DNA of 64,000 nucleotides from NCBI RefSeq assembly GCF_933775445.1, contig NC_065876.1:25234001-25298000 (forward strand), written 5' to 3'. Origin of the DNA: Argentina anserina. Its lineage: Eukaryota; Streptophyta; Magnoliopsida; Rosales; Rosaceae. Each line of letters starts with the position of its first letter. Within the stretch, counting starts at the first letter, position 1. The notes beneath the pieces were generated by a model. The model was not told the origin of the DNA, did not search any database, and was given only the letters and a program-made list of their open reading frames with translations. The translations under genes and the position numbers were made by a program. Of this stretch, positions 1 to 13,440 are shown piece by piece.

Positions 1-1140
1 TTATCTTGATTGAAATTTTTACAAAAATCAATATTTTTTTATATTTCCTTCGAATTATCTACAATTTACCTTCTTCTGGACTTCTGCATGCTGGTGGTTC
101 TCATTTAGTCACATTAAACTATCGATCCGTCACTAGAATTGGCTTGAGTTTCAAGAAAGTCAGTGAAAACATAACGTGCCTTGTATCCTCTTTGGTTGGA
201 GAAGAATTGAGATCTAATTCCGTCTCGCCATCCATTCCTTTAAAATAGAAATGCCATCTTCTCGATCTGGTTGGTTCTTTATGCCTATGAAAGGCAGTCG
301 CATCATGTGCTAGCTAGTAGGGTTTATAAACAAATGACCAATTATTAAAGCTGGACACAGAAACTTTGCAGGATTAGATCGAGTTGTTTATTGTGGTTAA
401 AGTAATACTCCACTAATCTGGGTTTCTACAGTCTGCTAAATAGTTTTTAATGTTTTTGTTTAGATAAGGATCGGACCACATCCACTAATCCATAATCCTC
501 TCATAGTTTAACGTTAATACTATGCTGCTGAATAGTGCTGTTGGTAGTTTAGTGTAATCCTCTAACAAATATGATATACTCTGGGGTTTAATTTCTAGTT
601 CACTGGGTGCTTAACCTCGGCGAGAAATGGATATATTGCATATATAAATTTATGAAATATTGTGTATATTAAAGATTAACAATTCCACTAATATCTTTAT
701 AAAGCAAGTAATATGGATCATGCAATGGCTACAAAAAGTATGGCCATGCGTGTACGTATCTTATGCAATTTGACCCATAACAAACATATTGTCTGCGCGC
801 ATGCTAGGACAAGAACGACTTGAATATAGTATATATGGAACTACGCAGATTATTTTCCAATACAAAAAAGTTGATCGATCCTCAGGCTCCTCTCACCAAA
901 GACATGACTGGCATTGCACATACCCAAAGTTTCGAACTAATTAAGACTACCTAATTTCTAAAAGAAACATTACCAAAAACAATTACTAAAAGAATGAAAT
1001 TTTTTTTTCAGAATTTTCGAATTAAATCTAAGATGATATTAAACCCACATAGAAAGTATTGATTTTTGAGGAGAATAATTTTGCCATTTCAACTGAATTA
1101 GTTAGATTTTCGCATTCTTCTATCTAGCCATAATCCTGAA
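1..1140. other. AT-rich intergenic sequence, no gene recognised
   Basis: Only short open frames occur here, without similarity I can recognise, and I see no clear repeat ends. It may hold the end of a neighbouring gene lying to the left of the window, but nothing in it shows that. Confidence 0.5.
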
Positions 1141-1148
1141 GGGCTAAC

Positions 1149-1435
1149 CAGGGCTCCCCAAGGGGAGTGCAGCCAGTGCGCTTGTACTGGGCACATGACA
1201 AAATTATATATTTTAACTTATTTATCAATAATTTAATTTAATATATTTAAAAAATCATCATTTTTTGTCTTTATAATTGAATTATTCTAAGAAAATCTCA
1301 CCATTTTCATTTTTAATCTTCTTATTTCATTATGAAGATGATCTATTGCAAGAATCAAAGAGTTTGGTTTCAAAAAAATTATTAAGGGGTTTTTTTTTTC
1401 CGTATTGGGCCTCAAAATCTTTAGGACCGCCCATG
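1149..1435. mobile_element. Short hAT-like nonautonomous DNA transposon
   Basis: An 8-bp direct repeat GGGCTAAC stands on both sides (1141-1148 and 1436-1443), the TSD length of the hAT superfamily. The ends are weakly inverted: CAGGGCTCCC on the left, and the right end read backwards begins CATGGGCGGT. The interior is AT-rich and codes for nothing. The perfect TSD is direct evidence of insertion; the hAT assignment is inferred from TSD length and the CAGGGC-type end. Confidence 0.65.
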
Positions 1436-1746
1436 GGGCTAACGATGGACGAAGACTTTCAACGATGGATTGAATTCACCCTTGCAATTGAAGATCGATT
1501 TGGAATTTTGGATCTATAACTTGTTGTTTCATATATCTATTTTGTAAATCACATGCAGCGGTTTTGATATTTAGGCAGGTGATTGATTATGACATCGCTT
1601 TCAAAAGAAGAAAATAAGAAGAACGGTTGTGTCTGTCTGATTACAGCAAGCAAGTTTGTGGTTAACATTTTGCATGAGAGAAATTTTTTACCAAACTTCC
1701 TAAACTTTGATGTGTGCAGACATACCTCACCGCAGGAATGGCTTAA

Positions 1747-3228
1747 TGATAGAGCGTTTTGTTAAAACGTCTATAATAAACCCTGTAAAACATCATTGTT
1801 AGTATAGAATAAGCAGGGATCGTTCTTTCCGGGGAATTGAAGGGAACTCTAAACTTTTAGTGTTAACGAATAATGGGGGGTTTTTGAGATTGATTATTAA
1901 CTACTAAAATAAAACCTAACTTACTATTTACATGATCGACTTCTCTTTAACAAACTTAAACCAAATTTACCATTACACCACATAATCACAAGTTCGAACC
2001 TATCATGCATTCTAATTCGACCAACTACATACTTTTTAGACACCAATACAATTAGAGCCTTAGGGGAACATCTAATCGTGCAAGATTTCAATTAACATTT
2101 AGATTGACTTAGGGCCTAATCTAAATTTGCATGCAATCAAATTCAATAACACTTAGAGTGGAAATCAAATAAGATTACATTTAAGCATCAAATCTTTGTT
2201 GAAGACATGTTTCATGTATGGCGTCACCCACCATGGTTTCACATGCAAATTTCCAGAATTTTTACCACTTTTAATCAACACAAACCGAACCTACTTAGGG
2301 CATGATTCTATTTTGTGTCAATATGGTTGATGAATCTAGCACTTAAACACAATCTTAGGGACTACATCCAAGCACTAAATTCATATGCACATATCTGAAA
2401 ATTATCTAAAAGTATGAGAAAGATGATTAGAACACAATAATAGAAATACAAACTCATTAATTATAGGAAACCATCAATTTGGCAAAGAACCAAAAATCCA
2501 ATAAAACAATCTGAAAATTTCGATTCTTAATACAAAACAATAATCACACACAAACATCATACTACAATCTTCATAGACAAAGTATTGTACAAAAATCAAA
2601 AACGAACAAACCCGTGGAGAAGAGTTGCGAGAATCACACGTTGTAGGAACCTTGGAGGTGTGTCTTCAATGGTGATTTCGGTGGAGATGGAATTTGTATA
2701 TGGGAGAGAATGATTTGCTCTTTTGGTGAAGGATGTTTGAGGTAGTATTTTGGTAGAGGTTTGGCTCTTGAATGCAAATGAGAAGTGATCATATTTGAGA
2801 GGTGAAACCATGTATATATAGAGGAAAGATGGAGGTTTTGAAATTGTTTCTTTCTTCCTATAAACATGCCATGCTTTATTCCCTAAAACATGCCATGTTT
2901 TATGCCTTTAATGATCATCTTCTATTTAATTGTTGCATGACTTGGCTCCATCTTTTTTTCTTTAATTATCTCTTCAATCCAATCTGAAAATAAGAAAATA
3001 AAATCATAAGTAAGAGATAATTAGTTTCAAAACCTAACAAGGATTCCTAGTCAAACTAGGACTCTAAACCAATTATGCGTTTTAACTCATGTAAGCACAA
3101 AAATGCATCCAATACCGCTCAAGACTCTTACTACGACTCAATGACTCAACAGTACAATAATAAGGGCTAAGAAAAGTACAAATTGAGGTAAAAACATGTT
3201 AAGAACGTCGCACAAAGTGCTCCTATCA
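1747..3228 (-). mobile_element. Solo LTR, family A copy 1 (1.48 kb, minus orientation)
   Basis: The element runs from TGATAG to CTATCA and is flanked by the perfect 5-bp repeat CTTAA (1742-1746 and 3229-3233). TG...CA ends with a 5-bp TSD and no internal coding region are the marks of a solo LTR. It matches the 48134-50042 element in opposite orientation over most of its length. On the minus strand a TATA-like TATATATA lies at 2813-2820, followed by a short open frame (to about 2596) whose translation is shared with the other copy; this is probably leader sequence of the parent element, not a host gene. The parent retrotransposon type is unknown. Confidence 0.75.
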
Positions 3229-3233
3229 CTTAA

Positions 3234-4235
3234 TGCTCCAATAAACCCTCTACGCAATTCTTAGTTTGGACCAATCTTATCTACATTTCTCAATAGTCAA
3301 CCTCATACAAGATAGTTACCAATAATGTAGAACACTCCAGGCAACAATTATACTAAAACCCTAATCGAAAGCAAACCCCTAATTTAGAGAAAACAACAAA
3401 TCCTCCCACATTGATGATAAAGCCAACACCATATCACGGCATCACGCATACCAAGTGACCAAGAACCCTATAAAAGATCACTAATCCACCCATCTCAAAA
3501 GTATACCCCAACCGTAACCAACCCTCACATGAAAACACCCTCCACAACAGGATTCCCAGGGTCAATCCCGTCAATTCCTCGGGCAGGTTTCTCAAATACA
3601 ATAGCACCCTCCCGTACCCCGACGGCCCGACCAACTTGCTATCCTGTGCCGGTCGCGCACCGTGCTACTCTAACCTAGAGACCCTCGTGTCGCGACTAGT
3701 TTGGTTCATGCTGCTACGTGGCGGCAGAATAGCAAAGACGCGCCACAATGTATGAGGCGCATTTTAGCGCATATACTTGCCCTTGGTTGTAATTATATTG
3801 AAAACAAATAATAATTTCCCACCGCTTGTTCAACCAATCGACTCCTCTGATTGGCTCATTTGCTTAAATTACCCACCCTAAGTCCCCCCCACACTCACCC
3901 ACTTTTTTGCTCATTCTCTTCTCTATCTCTCTCTGACAAATCGCCATTGCCACATATAAGCTTCTTTTTCTCTCTTATCCGTACGTCTTTAAGTTTTCCC
4001 AAGCTCCGCGTAAAAACAAAAGGGTGCAACACAAAACGAAGCAAAGCTAATACGTCCGGAGAGTCTTGATCAATTCCGGAAACTCAGAAGCAACAATTCT
4101 TATGCCAAGTCGATTTGCAGAAACCCTAGGGTTTAGTTGTTGTTCTTCTCTATTGCTGATTTTTTACACTACCGGGGTCGGAAGAAACGACTCCGGTGAG
4201 TGTTTCACGTGATCGTGGCCGGTTTAGAAGAAAAG
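3234..4235 (+). promoter_or_regulatory. Upstream region and 5' leader of the CTR1-like kinase gene
   Basis: About 1 kb between solo LTR copy 1 and the kinase start codon. The part from about 3880 to 4000 is pyrimidine-rich (CT runs), as is common in plant 5' leaders. A GTG-initiated frame upstream of 4236 is in frame with the kinase, but the family N-terminus begins at the ATG at 4236. I could not place a convincing TATA box or transcription start. Confidence 0.35.
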
Positions 4236-7200
4236 ATGCCTCACAGAACGACTTACTTCTTTCCGAGGCAATTTCCGGATCGCCGGTTCGAATCGTTGCC
4301 TTCTTCTTCTTCTTCTTCTTCCTCCCCGAAACCGCTGGTGTCGGAAAACGGTCACCAGCATCACCAGAAACATCAGGGCAGCATCAGCAGTAATAATGAA
4401 AACGACGTTGTCAGTGGTCTCATTGATCAGTACCACCACCAAAAGTCTAACTCTAACCACCTCAACAGCAACAGCAGCACCAAATTCACAGCTGTATCCG
4501 ATCAGTATTTCACGGGCGGCCAAAAGACCACCACAACTACAACTAACACTAGCAGCGGCGGCAGCAGCACGCAATCCACCAAGAAGCAACAGCTGGCGGC
4601 TATCTCCGACTGGTTCGTCTCCGACAAGAAGCACAAACAGAGATCCAAAGCTGGTCACGTGAGGAGCACGAGACCGTTGCTGTCGTCGTTCTCCTGCCAC
4701 GTGCCCGACGAGGATCGCGAGCTCCTGCTCCCGCCCGAGGCAGTTGTCGATGTGTCAGCAGTTCCAAACACCACGTCCTTCAAGGTCGACCGGAGCGTTG
4801 ACCGGAACTTTGACCGGCAGGTGTCGCTGCCGAGGCTGTCGAGCGGGAGCAGCTACGCTGGGAGCCTGTTCTCCGGGACAACGACGCTGGATGGAAACTT
4901 CTCCGGCGACGTCAAGGACTCGACGACGGTGACGACGAGGCCGGGTGAATTAGAGGAGGTGGAGGACGAGGTGGTGGGAGCGGAGGTTTGTAGGGATGGC
5001 TTGGCGCAGAGGTGTAAAGAGAGTTACTATTTGCAGCTTCGATTGGCCAAGAGGCTTGGCTCTCAAGCCACTCTTGCTAGCGAGGTCTTGCTCTTGAACA
5101 ACTCTGGCCTTGAGGTTACGGATGTTGAGACGGTGTCGTATCGCCTCTGGGTACACTCTACTCCTATTTCACTATGTCTCTTTGTATTTGTTATCTTCTT
5201 TATCTTTGGTTTATCTTTGCTTTCACAACTCAAATTTCTCTAGCTCCTAATGGCGCCATTACTAGCTGTCTTGTGTTTTTGCATGTATTTTAGCTTCTAC
5301 AAATGCATGTCACGTATTCAGTTGTCTTGTGCTACCCTGTTTATGCATATGTCGTCCAGTAAATGAACCATCAAAACCAAAGTTCGAAAGCAACATAAAA
5401 ATGTGTAGCACATTTACTTGGCAAAATTGTAGGCTGTTGTTGAAGGAGAGGCTGATACATCCCCCAATCCCAGACACTACTGAGTTTTTGAATTCTAACC
5501 TGTCATAAACTGTGTTAGAAGATCTGCATATATCGTGCAGCAACTCGGTCCTGCTTTAAAGCGGTTCCTTCATATAGATTAAGCTCTAAACATATAGATC
5601 CAGATATAGGTGCAGTTTCTGCTGTGTTGATCTAGATATAATTAATGATAGTTTCAATCTATGGTTTGAGTATCTCTATTGGGGGAGGCTGAGAGTTAAG
5701 ACACATAAAGATGCCATGTGACAATGTCATTAGACGAACGTCTAAACACTATAAGTTATTGATCTTTAAATAATCACTATGTAAGATTAATTCTTTGTAC
5801 AAATATGTAAGGTCGATGTTTTGTGGCCAATGACTATGACGGTTGACAAATTTGAATCCTCTTAATTGAACGTATTGTACATTGTTTTCAAGGTCGTGAC
5901 ATATTGTTAATGAATATGAATGACTGTTCTCAGGTTAGTGGCTGCTTGTCTTACAATGAAAAAATATCAGATGGCTTCTACAGTATTTTGGGAATGAATC
6001 CATATCTGTGGGTGATGTGCAATGATGAGGAAGAAGGTACACGTCTACCGTCGTTGATGTCACTTAGAGATATCAAACCGGGGGATACATCAATGGAGGT
6101 GGTTCTTGTTGACAAAAATGGGGACTCACGCCTGAAGGAACTTCAAGACAAGGCACATGAACTGTATTGTGCTTCAGAGAATCCTTTAGTGTTGGTGGAG
6201 AAACTTGGGAAGCTAGTTGCCATCTACATGGGGTGGGTTTCAATTTTGCCCCCTTTTAAGTTGAAGCATGTTTGGTTATATCGATAATTATGAGTTTTCT
6301 GAGTCGCTTAAATTTGAAGGGGTACTTATCCTGTGGAACAAGGAGATCTCCACATGCGCTGGAAAGTGGTTAGCAGGAGATTGAGAGAATTCCAAAAGTG
6401 TATTGTGCTCCCCGTGGGCAGCCTATCAATGGGTCTCTGCAGGCATCGTGCTATTCTCTTCAAGGTGACAAAGCACGGTTTTGCTATTTATGTTTAACAT
6501 TCATTTTATTCATCTCCTTAGCTATGATGCTGCAAATTATACATTGTTCATCGAGATCAATTTGTAGTCACCAAGCGGTATTCATCCATATGTTGTATAT
6601 TGCTGATTTGTCTTCATACGGTCTCAAAAGTTCATATCTTTGTACACAGAACTGATTATTTTGCTCGGTGTGCTGTTTTTGGTAATATATAGGGCATCAT
6701 TTGTCCTAATTGTTTAAGAACTGTTTGAATATATACAATCCGTGAACAGGGTGCATGCGTTTCACATGTGAATTCAACTGATTTAGGAGCATGAACAGTT
6801 CATTAGGTGTACTTTCATCATCTGATCATTCAGTGAGGTATTTGTGGCTTTCTGAGGTCAATTATGATCCTTGACCTTCTTTCTTAGGCTAATAAGGGCA
6901 ACATAATTAAACATATTGTAGTATTGTGACCAATCATATATGTTCTGACCTATGGTGTACGATACCAGTTGATGGCTGAAGTGCAAATGATATCTTTATT
7001 TTTATTTTTTTCCTTTTCTGTTGGTCTTGCGCTAGCGTCACAAGCATCAGTTCTGGCCTGATTATACATCACAATTATAAGTGGGATAGTCATTATTCGG
7101 GTGCAAGCAATTTTTTTTTCAAAATGATTACCTACAAAATTTATGTTTTGTATGCAGAAATTGGCAGACTACATAGGTTTACCTTGTCGGATAGCTCGTG

Positions 7201-10200
7201 GTTGCAAGTATTGCGTGGCAGATCATCAGTCCTCTTGTCTTGTTAAAATTGAAGTCAAGCAATTCATGAGGTTTGATACTTTCTTCATGGCTTTCTTCCT
7301 TAGAAGCTTGTGGCTTTGTCATAGATTGATCTGCTTATATGTTTGCTGTGCATTTCATTTCATTCTGACCATCGACTTTGCAGTGTAATTTATTGTTAGA
7401 GATTATCTACAGTATGCTATTTAAATGACTTAACCCATATGTTGATTCACCACTCTAAATATAGTAAACGAAAAATAGTTTCACACCAGTATGTCTTCGT
7501 AGACGTTCCTTGTTATTTTGCTGCATATGGGTGAAAATAACAAGTAATGGATAACATAATGAAATGAAATTACTATTCCTATTTATTTTCCCAGATTGTA
7601 GAAATGAAACAATGTTTTCACTGTGTGAAACTGGTGATTGTAATCTTTGTGAGGTTACTGTTACAAGCTTGTGATCAAATGGATATAGTTTGTGGTGTGT
7701 ATATTGTACTGCATGTAATTAAAGTTTGGGAATTTTCCTTTCCTATGCTTTGTGATTATCGAATAGGGATGCAAAATCTAATCTTGATGGAAAATCTAAT
7801 CTTGATGGTGATTTCAAGAGGAAAATGTTGATGCAAGGAGACTTTGATCCAAATTCACTCGTTATCTATTGTAGTTCAATGGTGATTTCACAAATGATTC
7901 CTATTTATCCTATTTCATAAAAATATAAATAACTCATCATTTATCTTGATACCAGGTTGTTATAATGGCAGAGTCTGATTCACATTTGATCCAACCCTAG
8001 TCTCTAGTGTAGAATCAGTGTTGTTCATTACTTGAATATATTTTTCAAACTTTTGATGTGTTTTCTAACACACTCTTGTCAGCAGGGAATATGTGGTTGA
8101 TCTAGTTCGGGAACCAGGAAATGTCCATGACCCAGATTCCTCAATCAATGGATCACTGTCTTCAATACCTTCACCATTCCAAATTTCTCATCAGAAAGAA
8201 TTTCAACATATTTATAGGGATAGTGGATTATGTTCCCAACTTATAAACTCAAAGCACACCCGTCCACCTCCTGAAGATCCTCTCTATCCAGGTTTGGCCT
8301 GGTTTATCTAGTTCTTTCTATCTGTTTTTCCATTGTTTAGTTAATTGAACTATTAATTTGTATAAACTGTGAATGATAATTACTTGCAGGCTACGGAGCA
8401 GAAAGCCAGGTCTTGAAAGAAAACAGTTTTCTTCCAGTTGATCAAATAAGACTTGGAATGGGAGCTTCTGTAATGCCTTTGGACGTGAAAGAGAATTCAG
8501 AGCAGGGCCTTCTCCAGACACCAATGCCATCTTGTGCACATGGTAATATTTCTGAAGCTGTTGATGTGGGAGCTGGTATGGCATCATTGAAGGGATCTGC
8601 TAGACTTGGTGAAGAAAATCTTGTTATACAGCAAGCTTACCGGAAAGAGATTGTTGTGTCCAGAAGTCAAGTTATAAGTAGCAGTGACAAGTCCAGTCAA
8701 TCAGATATGGAGGAGGTTGATAGCAAGCTTGAGATCCAAAGTCGATTTTCTGCTGTCACTGTTCCTAGGTACTTGAATCTCGAACCATCTCTTGCCATGG
8801 ACTGGCTTGAGATAGCATGGGATGAGTTATATATCAAAGAGCGTGTTGGTGCTGGTATTTCTCCTTCTTTGCTGGACTAGAATTTTTTCCCCACGAGTAC
8901 TATTCCTCATGAAATCTCATAATCTTCTCTTTTTTAGGCTCATTTGGGACAGTGCATCGGGCAGAATGGAATGGATCGGTTAGTGACTTGACCCTTGACT
9001 GTCATGTTAAGTGTTTGCTACATATCACATTTTCTAGATGTCAACCTTTGTGGTTCTTCTACTTCTATTCATCTTTGAATAGATTTCTAATTTCCTATAA
9101 TGGAATTAATTTGGTCAAAAGGACTTTACTTTTCTGCATCATTTATTATTTTGTTGAGTTCTTTCCTAGTCGACTCAAGCAAGACTATTAATGTCTCCGG
9201 ATTATATATTAAAATTTTTAAATGCAGGATGTAGCTGTCAAGGTTTTAACTGTACAAGATTTCCATGATGATCAGTTGAGGGAATTTTTACGTGAGGTAT
9301 TGTGAATTTGCATTCTGAAGTTTTTTATTTTTGTATTTTTTATCACTATGCAACTCCTGCTTTTGAAAATGCTAGTTTGTTTTGATTCTAATGTGGGTTT
9401 TGGAGCCATATCCTTTGCATCAGCAGCGTGCATCATCATGTTGATCTCAGTTTTTTTGGTTGTTCTTTTTTAAAGTTTTAAATATAACGTTCATAGCTGG
9501 AGTTGAGTTTCACAATGTATTCAGGTTTCAATTATGAAACGTGTCCGCCATCCCAATGTAGTTCTGTTCATGGGTGCAGTTACAAAGCGTCCGCATCTCT
9601 CAATTGTGACAGAGTACTTACCTAGGTATCCATTCAATTCTTGTTTCACAATTGATTTTTCTTTGTCATTCAGGGTATAACTTGATAGATTCGCTGATCC
9701 ATCTTTCTATCCTGGTGTTGTTGGAGCAGGGGTAGTCTATATCGACTCATACATAGGCCAGCGTCTGGAGAACTTCTGAATCATAGGCGGCGGCTGCGCA
9801 TGGCATTAGATGTGGTTTGTGGAATTCATTATCATTAATGTCTTGTTAGTTGTTACATGCTTGATTGTTTTCCTGGTGCTGAAAGTTGTTTGCTGTTCTG
9901 GTGCAGGCCAAGGGGATTAATTACCTCCATTGTCTTAGCCCTCCAATTGTCCACTGGGACCTTAAATCTCCAAATTTGTTGGTAGATAAAAATTGGACAG
10001 CAAAGGTATACTATTAAAAATCTACAGGTTAATTTAACATTATAATCTGAGTTGTTTAGGACCTTAACTTCTTGCATTCGTAAGCAGGTATGTGATTTTG
10101 GGTTGTCCAGATTCAAAGCAAACACTTTCATATCATCGAAGTCTGTTGCTGGAACAGTACGTCTCTATCTCTCTCTCTGGCAGACACACCGACACGCCCC

Positions 10201-11199
10201 TTGATGTTTATTTCATGGTTAATTAGAATTTTTAGATACTGCATGCATTGTGCCCTTATGAACTTCTGTATCTAATACATTTATTCTGGCTTGGTTCTGC
10301 CATCTGGAATTCAAAATTTCAAAAGTGATTTTTCTTCATAAGTAAAGAAGAAACTGCCAAACCTTTTGATTTTTTGGCAAACCTTGTCTCATTAGAAAAC
10401 AATTTGAGTGATTTCTACAAATGAATCACTCTCGGTTTCTGCTATCCATTAGAACACTGGATATTTCCATCAATTTGCAAGTTGAAATTTACTTGGCAGT
10501 GCATCAAACTACATCTAACTCTCGGCTTCCATTTTCAGCCTGAGTGGATGGCTCCAGAGTTCCTTCGCGGAGAGCCATCAAATGAAAAGTCTGATGTTTA
10601 CAGCTTTGGAGTGATACTTTGGGAACTTGTGTCCATGCAACAACCTTGGAGTGGGCTTAGTCCTGCGCAGGTAGGAGAAACTGCAGAATCCTAAACATTG
10701 GTCCTCCTTCCTTTTCCATTTCTTTTAAACTTAGTTGTTTAATCTCTCAGGTAGTTGGTGCTGTTGCTTTCCAAAACAGAAGGCTTACTATCCCAGCAAA
10801 TACTCCCCCAATGTTGGCTTCTCTTATGGAGTCCTGCTGGGCTGAGTAAGTCAGACCCACAAGTTTAAAGTTTTAAATGACATTTTGGACTATGATCTGA
10901 GCCGCTACTAACCTTCTTTGTAGCGCCATTTTCTAATCTTTTTTCAACTATAATATCAACCTCGGGCAGATGCAGCACTGAGTTTCCCTCAATTATTATG
11001 ATATGAAATGAATTGATATCATGGGGTGATATCATGGGGTGTCCAGATATTTGTGATATATGATAGTCATTTAGTTTCTAATGTGTGTACTTCTCTTTGC
11101 AGTGAGCCTGCGCAGCGCCCAACATTCAATAGTATAGTGGAGTCGCTGAAGAAGTTGCTAAAATCTCCTCTGCCGTGGCCACCGGTGAGTAAAACATAG
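4236..11199 (+). CDS. CTR1/EDR1-like Raf-type protein kinase (MAPKKK), 15 exons
   Basis: Predicted Ser/Thr kinase of about 976 residues, of the CTR1/EDR1 Raf-like group that acts in ethylene or defence signalling. Exons: 4236-5150, 5934-6232, 6320-6464, 7158-7270, 8086-8291, 8390-8854, 8938-8978, 9228-9296, 9525-9625, 9730-9814, 9907-10005, 10088-10156, 10539-10670, 10751-10845, 11103-11199. All introns are GT-AG and all phases agree. Residues 1-250 are low complexity (Ser, Thr, His, Asn). About 260-520 is the EDR1/CTR1 regulatory domain, with LCRHRA and [13 protein letters not shown]. The kinase domain is about 700-965: glycine loop GAGSFGTV at 713-720, Lys733 in VAVK, DFG at 849-851, APE in exon 13. 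The catalytic-loop HRD is HWD at 829-831. The start [16 protein letters not shown] resembles, from memory, the CTR1-like protein At4g24480, so it is probably a CTR1 paralogue rather than CTR1 itself. Confidence 0.93.
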
Positions 11200-13440
11200 G
11201 GAAAACAGGTACCTCTGCCCCAGAGCTCGATCGGATAGCTATTGCACTAACTCCAACGAACTGAGTGAGGTTCTTTGGTTCATGGCAATTATACCTTCTG
11301 TCTAACCCATATTTTAGAGCAGTTGGAAAGCAATTGGGCATCAATTAGTATATGGTGTTCCTTGCGAATTATTACCGAGTTTCTGGTTGGGGCAGTGTCT
11401 CCCTGATAATGGCCTTTTTCATGAGATTCTTTTTGAAAATCTGTTGTAAATGTGAAGTTAAAATTTTCTTATGTTTGATTGTATTTTGGGCCTGACTTAA
11501 TACATAAGATGAAAGACCTTTGTAGTTTAACCAAAATAAAATGAAATGAAAGGCCTACACATAGGCGTGTTTCTTGCTAGCCACGTACATTTATACGAAA
11601 CATAATACCGTTGCACTAAAATGCTACAGGTTGTGTCTTTGGAAGAGTGCTTGATTTTAGAGTTTTAGGAATGACGAGTTACACTTATAAGCTACGGTCA
11701 AGTCATACTATTGTGATCGAATAGTGATATACCTGGGTATTTGATGCGCTCTAATGTGTTGAACTAGTGTTGAGGCCGCGCTCTGCTGCGGGCTAGTTGC
11801 CTTTTATGTTGCAGTATACCATGTGACCGCATTCGCCAGTGTCAATTACATGTTGCAATACAAAATTTAGAAGTTTATGACAATGAAATAGCGTACAAAT
11901 GAAAGGAAAAATTAGTTTGCATTTTTTCTTTGCCGTATGACAGTAAATGATATTTTGCCGTATGACAGTAATGATATTGTAACTGAGATTTTATTTATTT
12001 ATTTTTGGTCAAGGCATTTAAATACATACCATGTGTGACAACTACTAATATAACAAAACCACAGTATAAACTAACATGCAGCCATAGAAGACTCAAACCC
12101 CACTCTTTTGCTCTCTTTTAGTCCCAAACCTCCTCTACACTACAGTAAAAATAACTTTTTATTCCAAATAAAACCATGAAAATTGAAATAATGAAGATTC
12201 CAGCCTCAATATAGCATGATAGTAACATCATGTTTTGCAAGACACACAGAACTTAAATTACTTTTTTTTCTAAATTATGATAAAATCAGATTGTATTGTT
12301 CTACCAATAACGATACTTTTCAGTCCATCATAAAAAACATTACATGAACCTTCACTTATCTACTTCCTTACCACCTCACCCCTCACACTCAATTTTCACG
12401 CTCAGATTATCTAACTCCTTCAATAAGCAGTAATTTTTATCAATTACATTTACAATATTATAACAAATTCTCTAAAGTAAGCTACAATATCAGCTTCCTA
12501 CAATCTGAAATGGATCCATATCCTAATAGTACCATATACATTCAATACACTAACTATTTATTAATAAAATAAGTCACCTATTTTGTTCAGGTTACAAATT
12601 CACTCATTGTCTTCAAGTATTCTATTTAAACAAAACATCAATAACTATCAAATTTTATAACAGCATAGTCAGATCGCTTTTACTTTGGCACCATCTTTCC
12701 TACCATTTTTTTCAAAAAACAAATTAACACTGTTCAGTCTCAGGGAAGCTTAAATACACGCTAAGACCTAAGTCCTTTTTTTTTTCTTCACTACGACTTG
12801 AAAAATCGTCACATTATAAAAATGAGTGCCACAAACACTATAAATTCAACAACTGACACTAAAACAACGACCACCACAGTACAACATGGAACAAAATTAA
12901 CATGGATTGAGATAGAATAACAACAAAATAACAATCAGTGCAGAGACAAACAATTGTAGAGGTCTTCTTAGTTAACGACAAAACAACTGCATGAAATCTG
13001 CAGGCATACGAACCAAATACCCATTAGCAAATGTAAAACATCTCACACACCTAACACCTACAATTACAATATACAAATATTCAAAATAACACAAAGCCAG
13101 TACATCAATGACTACAGATAATCAAATTTTATAGCTACTAAGTCCAAAACCCCTCACTAACCATTATTAACCTAACACTATTTTTATGTCATTACCTGCA
13201 TTCAATAAAATACCGATCTAAACATTAATTCATGCTTTCAATTATTTTGAATTCATGCTTCTAACCACAATAATCATGAACAATTGTATCCAACTATACA
13301 TTATTGATGAACTCTTAAAGAGGTTCCTGCAGTTCAGCTGCCTTCTGATACATAGTTGAAAAATCAAAAAAAGCAATATATAATTGACACCTCAGAACTT
13401 TGCATTCAGTCAAAAATTTAAACAGATCCCAACTTTAAAC
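11200..13440. other. AT-rich intergenic sequence after the kinase gene
   Basis: Begins with the 3' untranslated region of the kinase gene. No other gene, long open frame or clear transposon end was seen. Confidence 0.45.

Noticed and set aside
4200..4235. N-terminal extension of the kinase by 12 residues
   Set aside because: It needs a GTG start; the family N-terminus begins at the ATG at 4236.
4224..4700. 158-codon open frame on the minus strand
   Set aside because: It overlaps exon 1 of the kinase and arises from its Ser/Thr-rich codons; no similarity or splice context.
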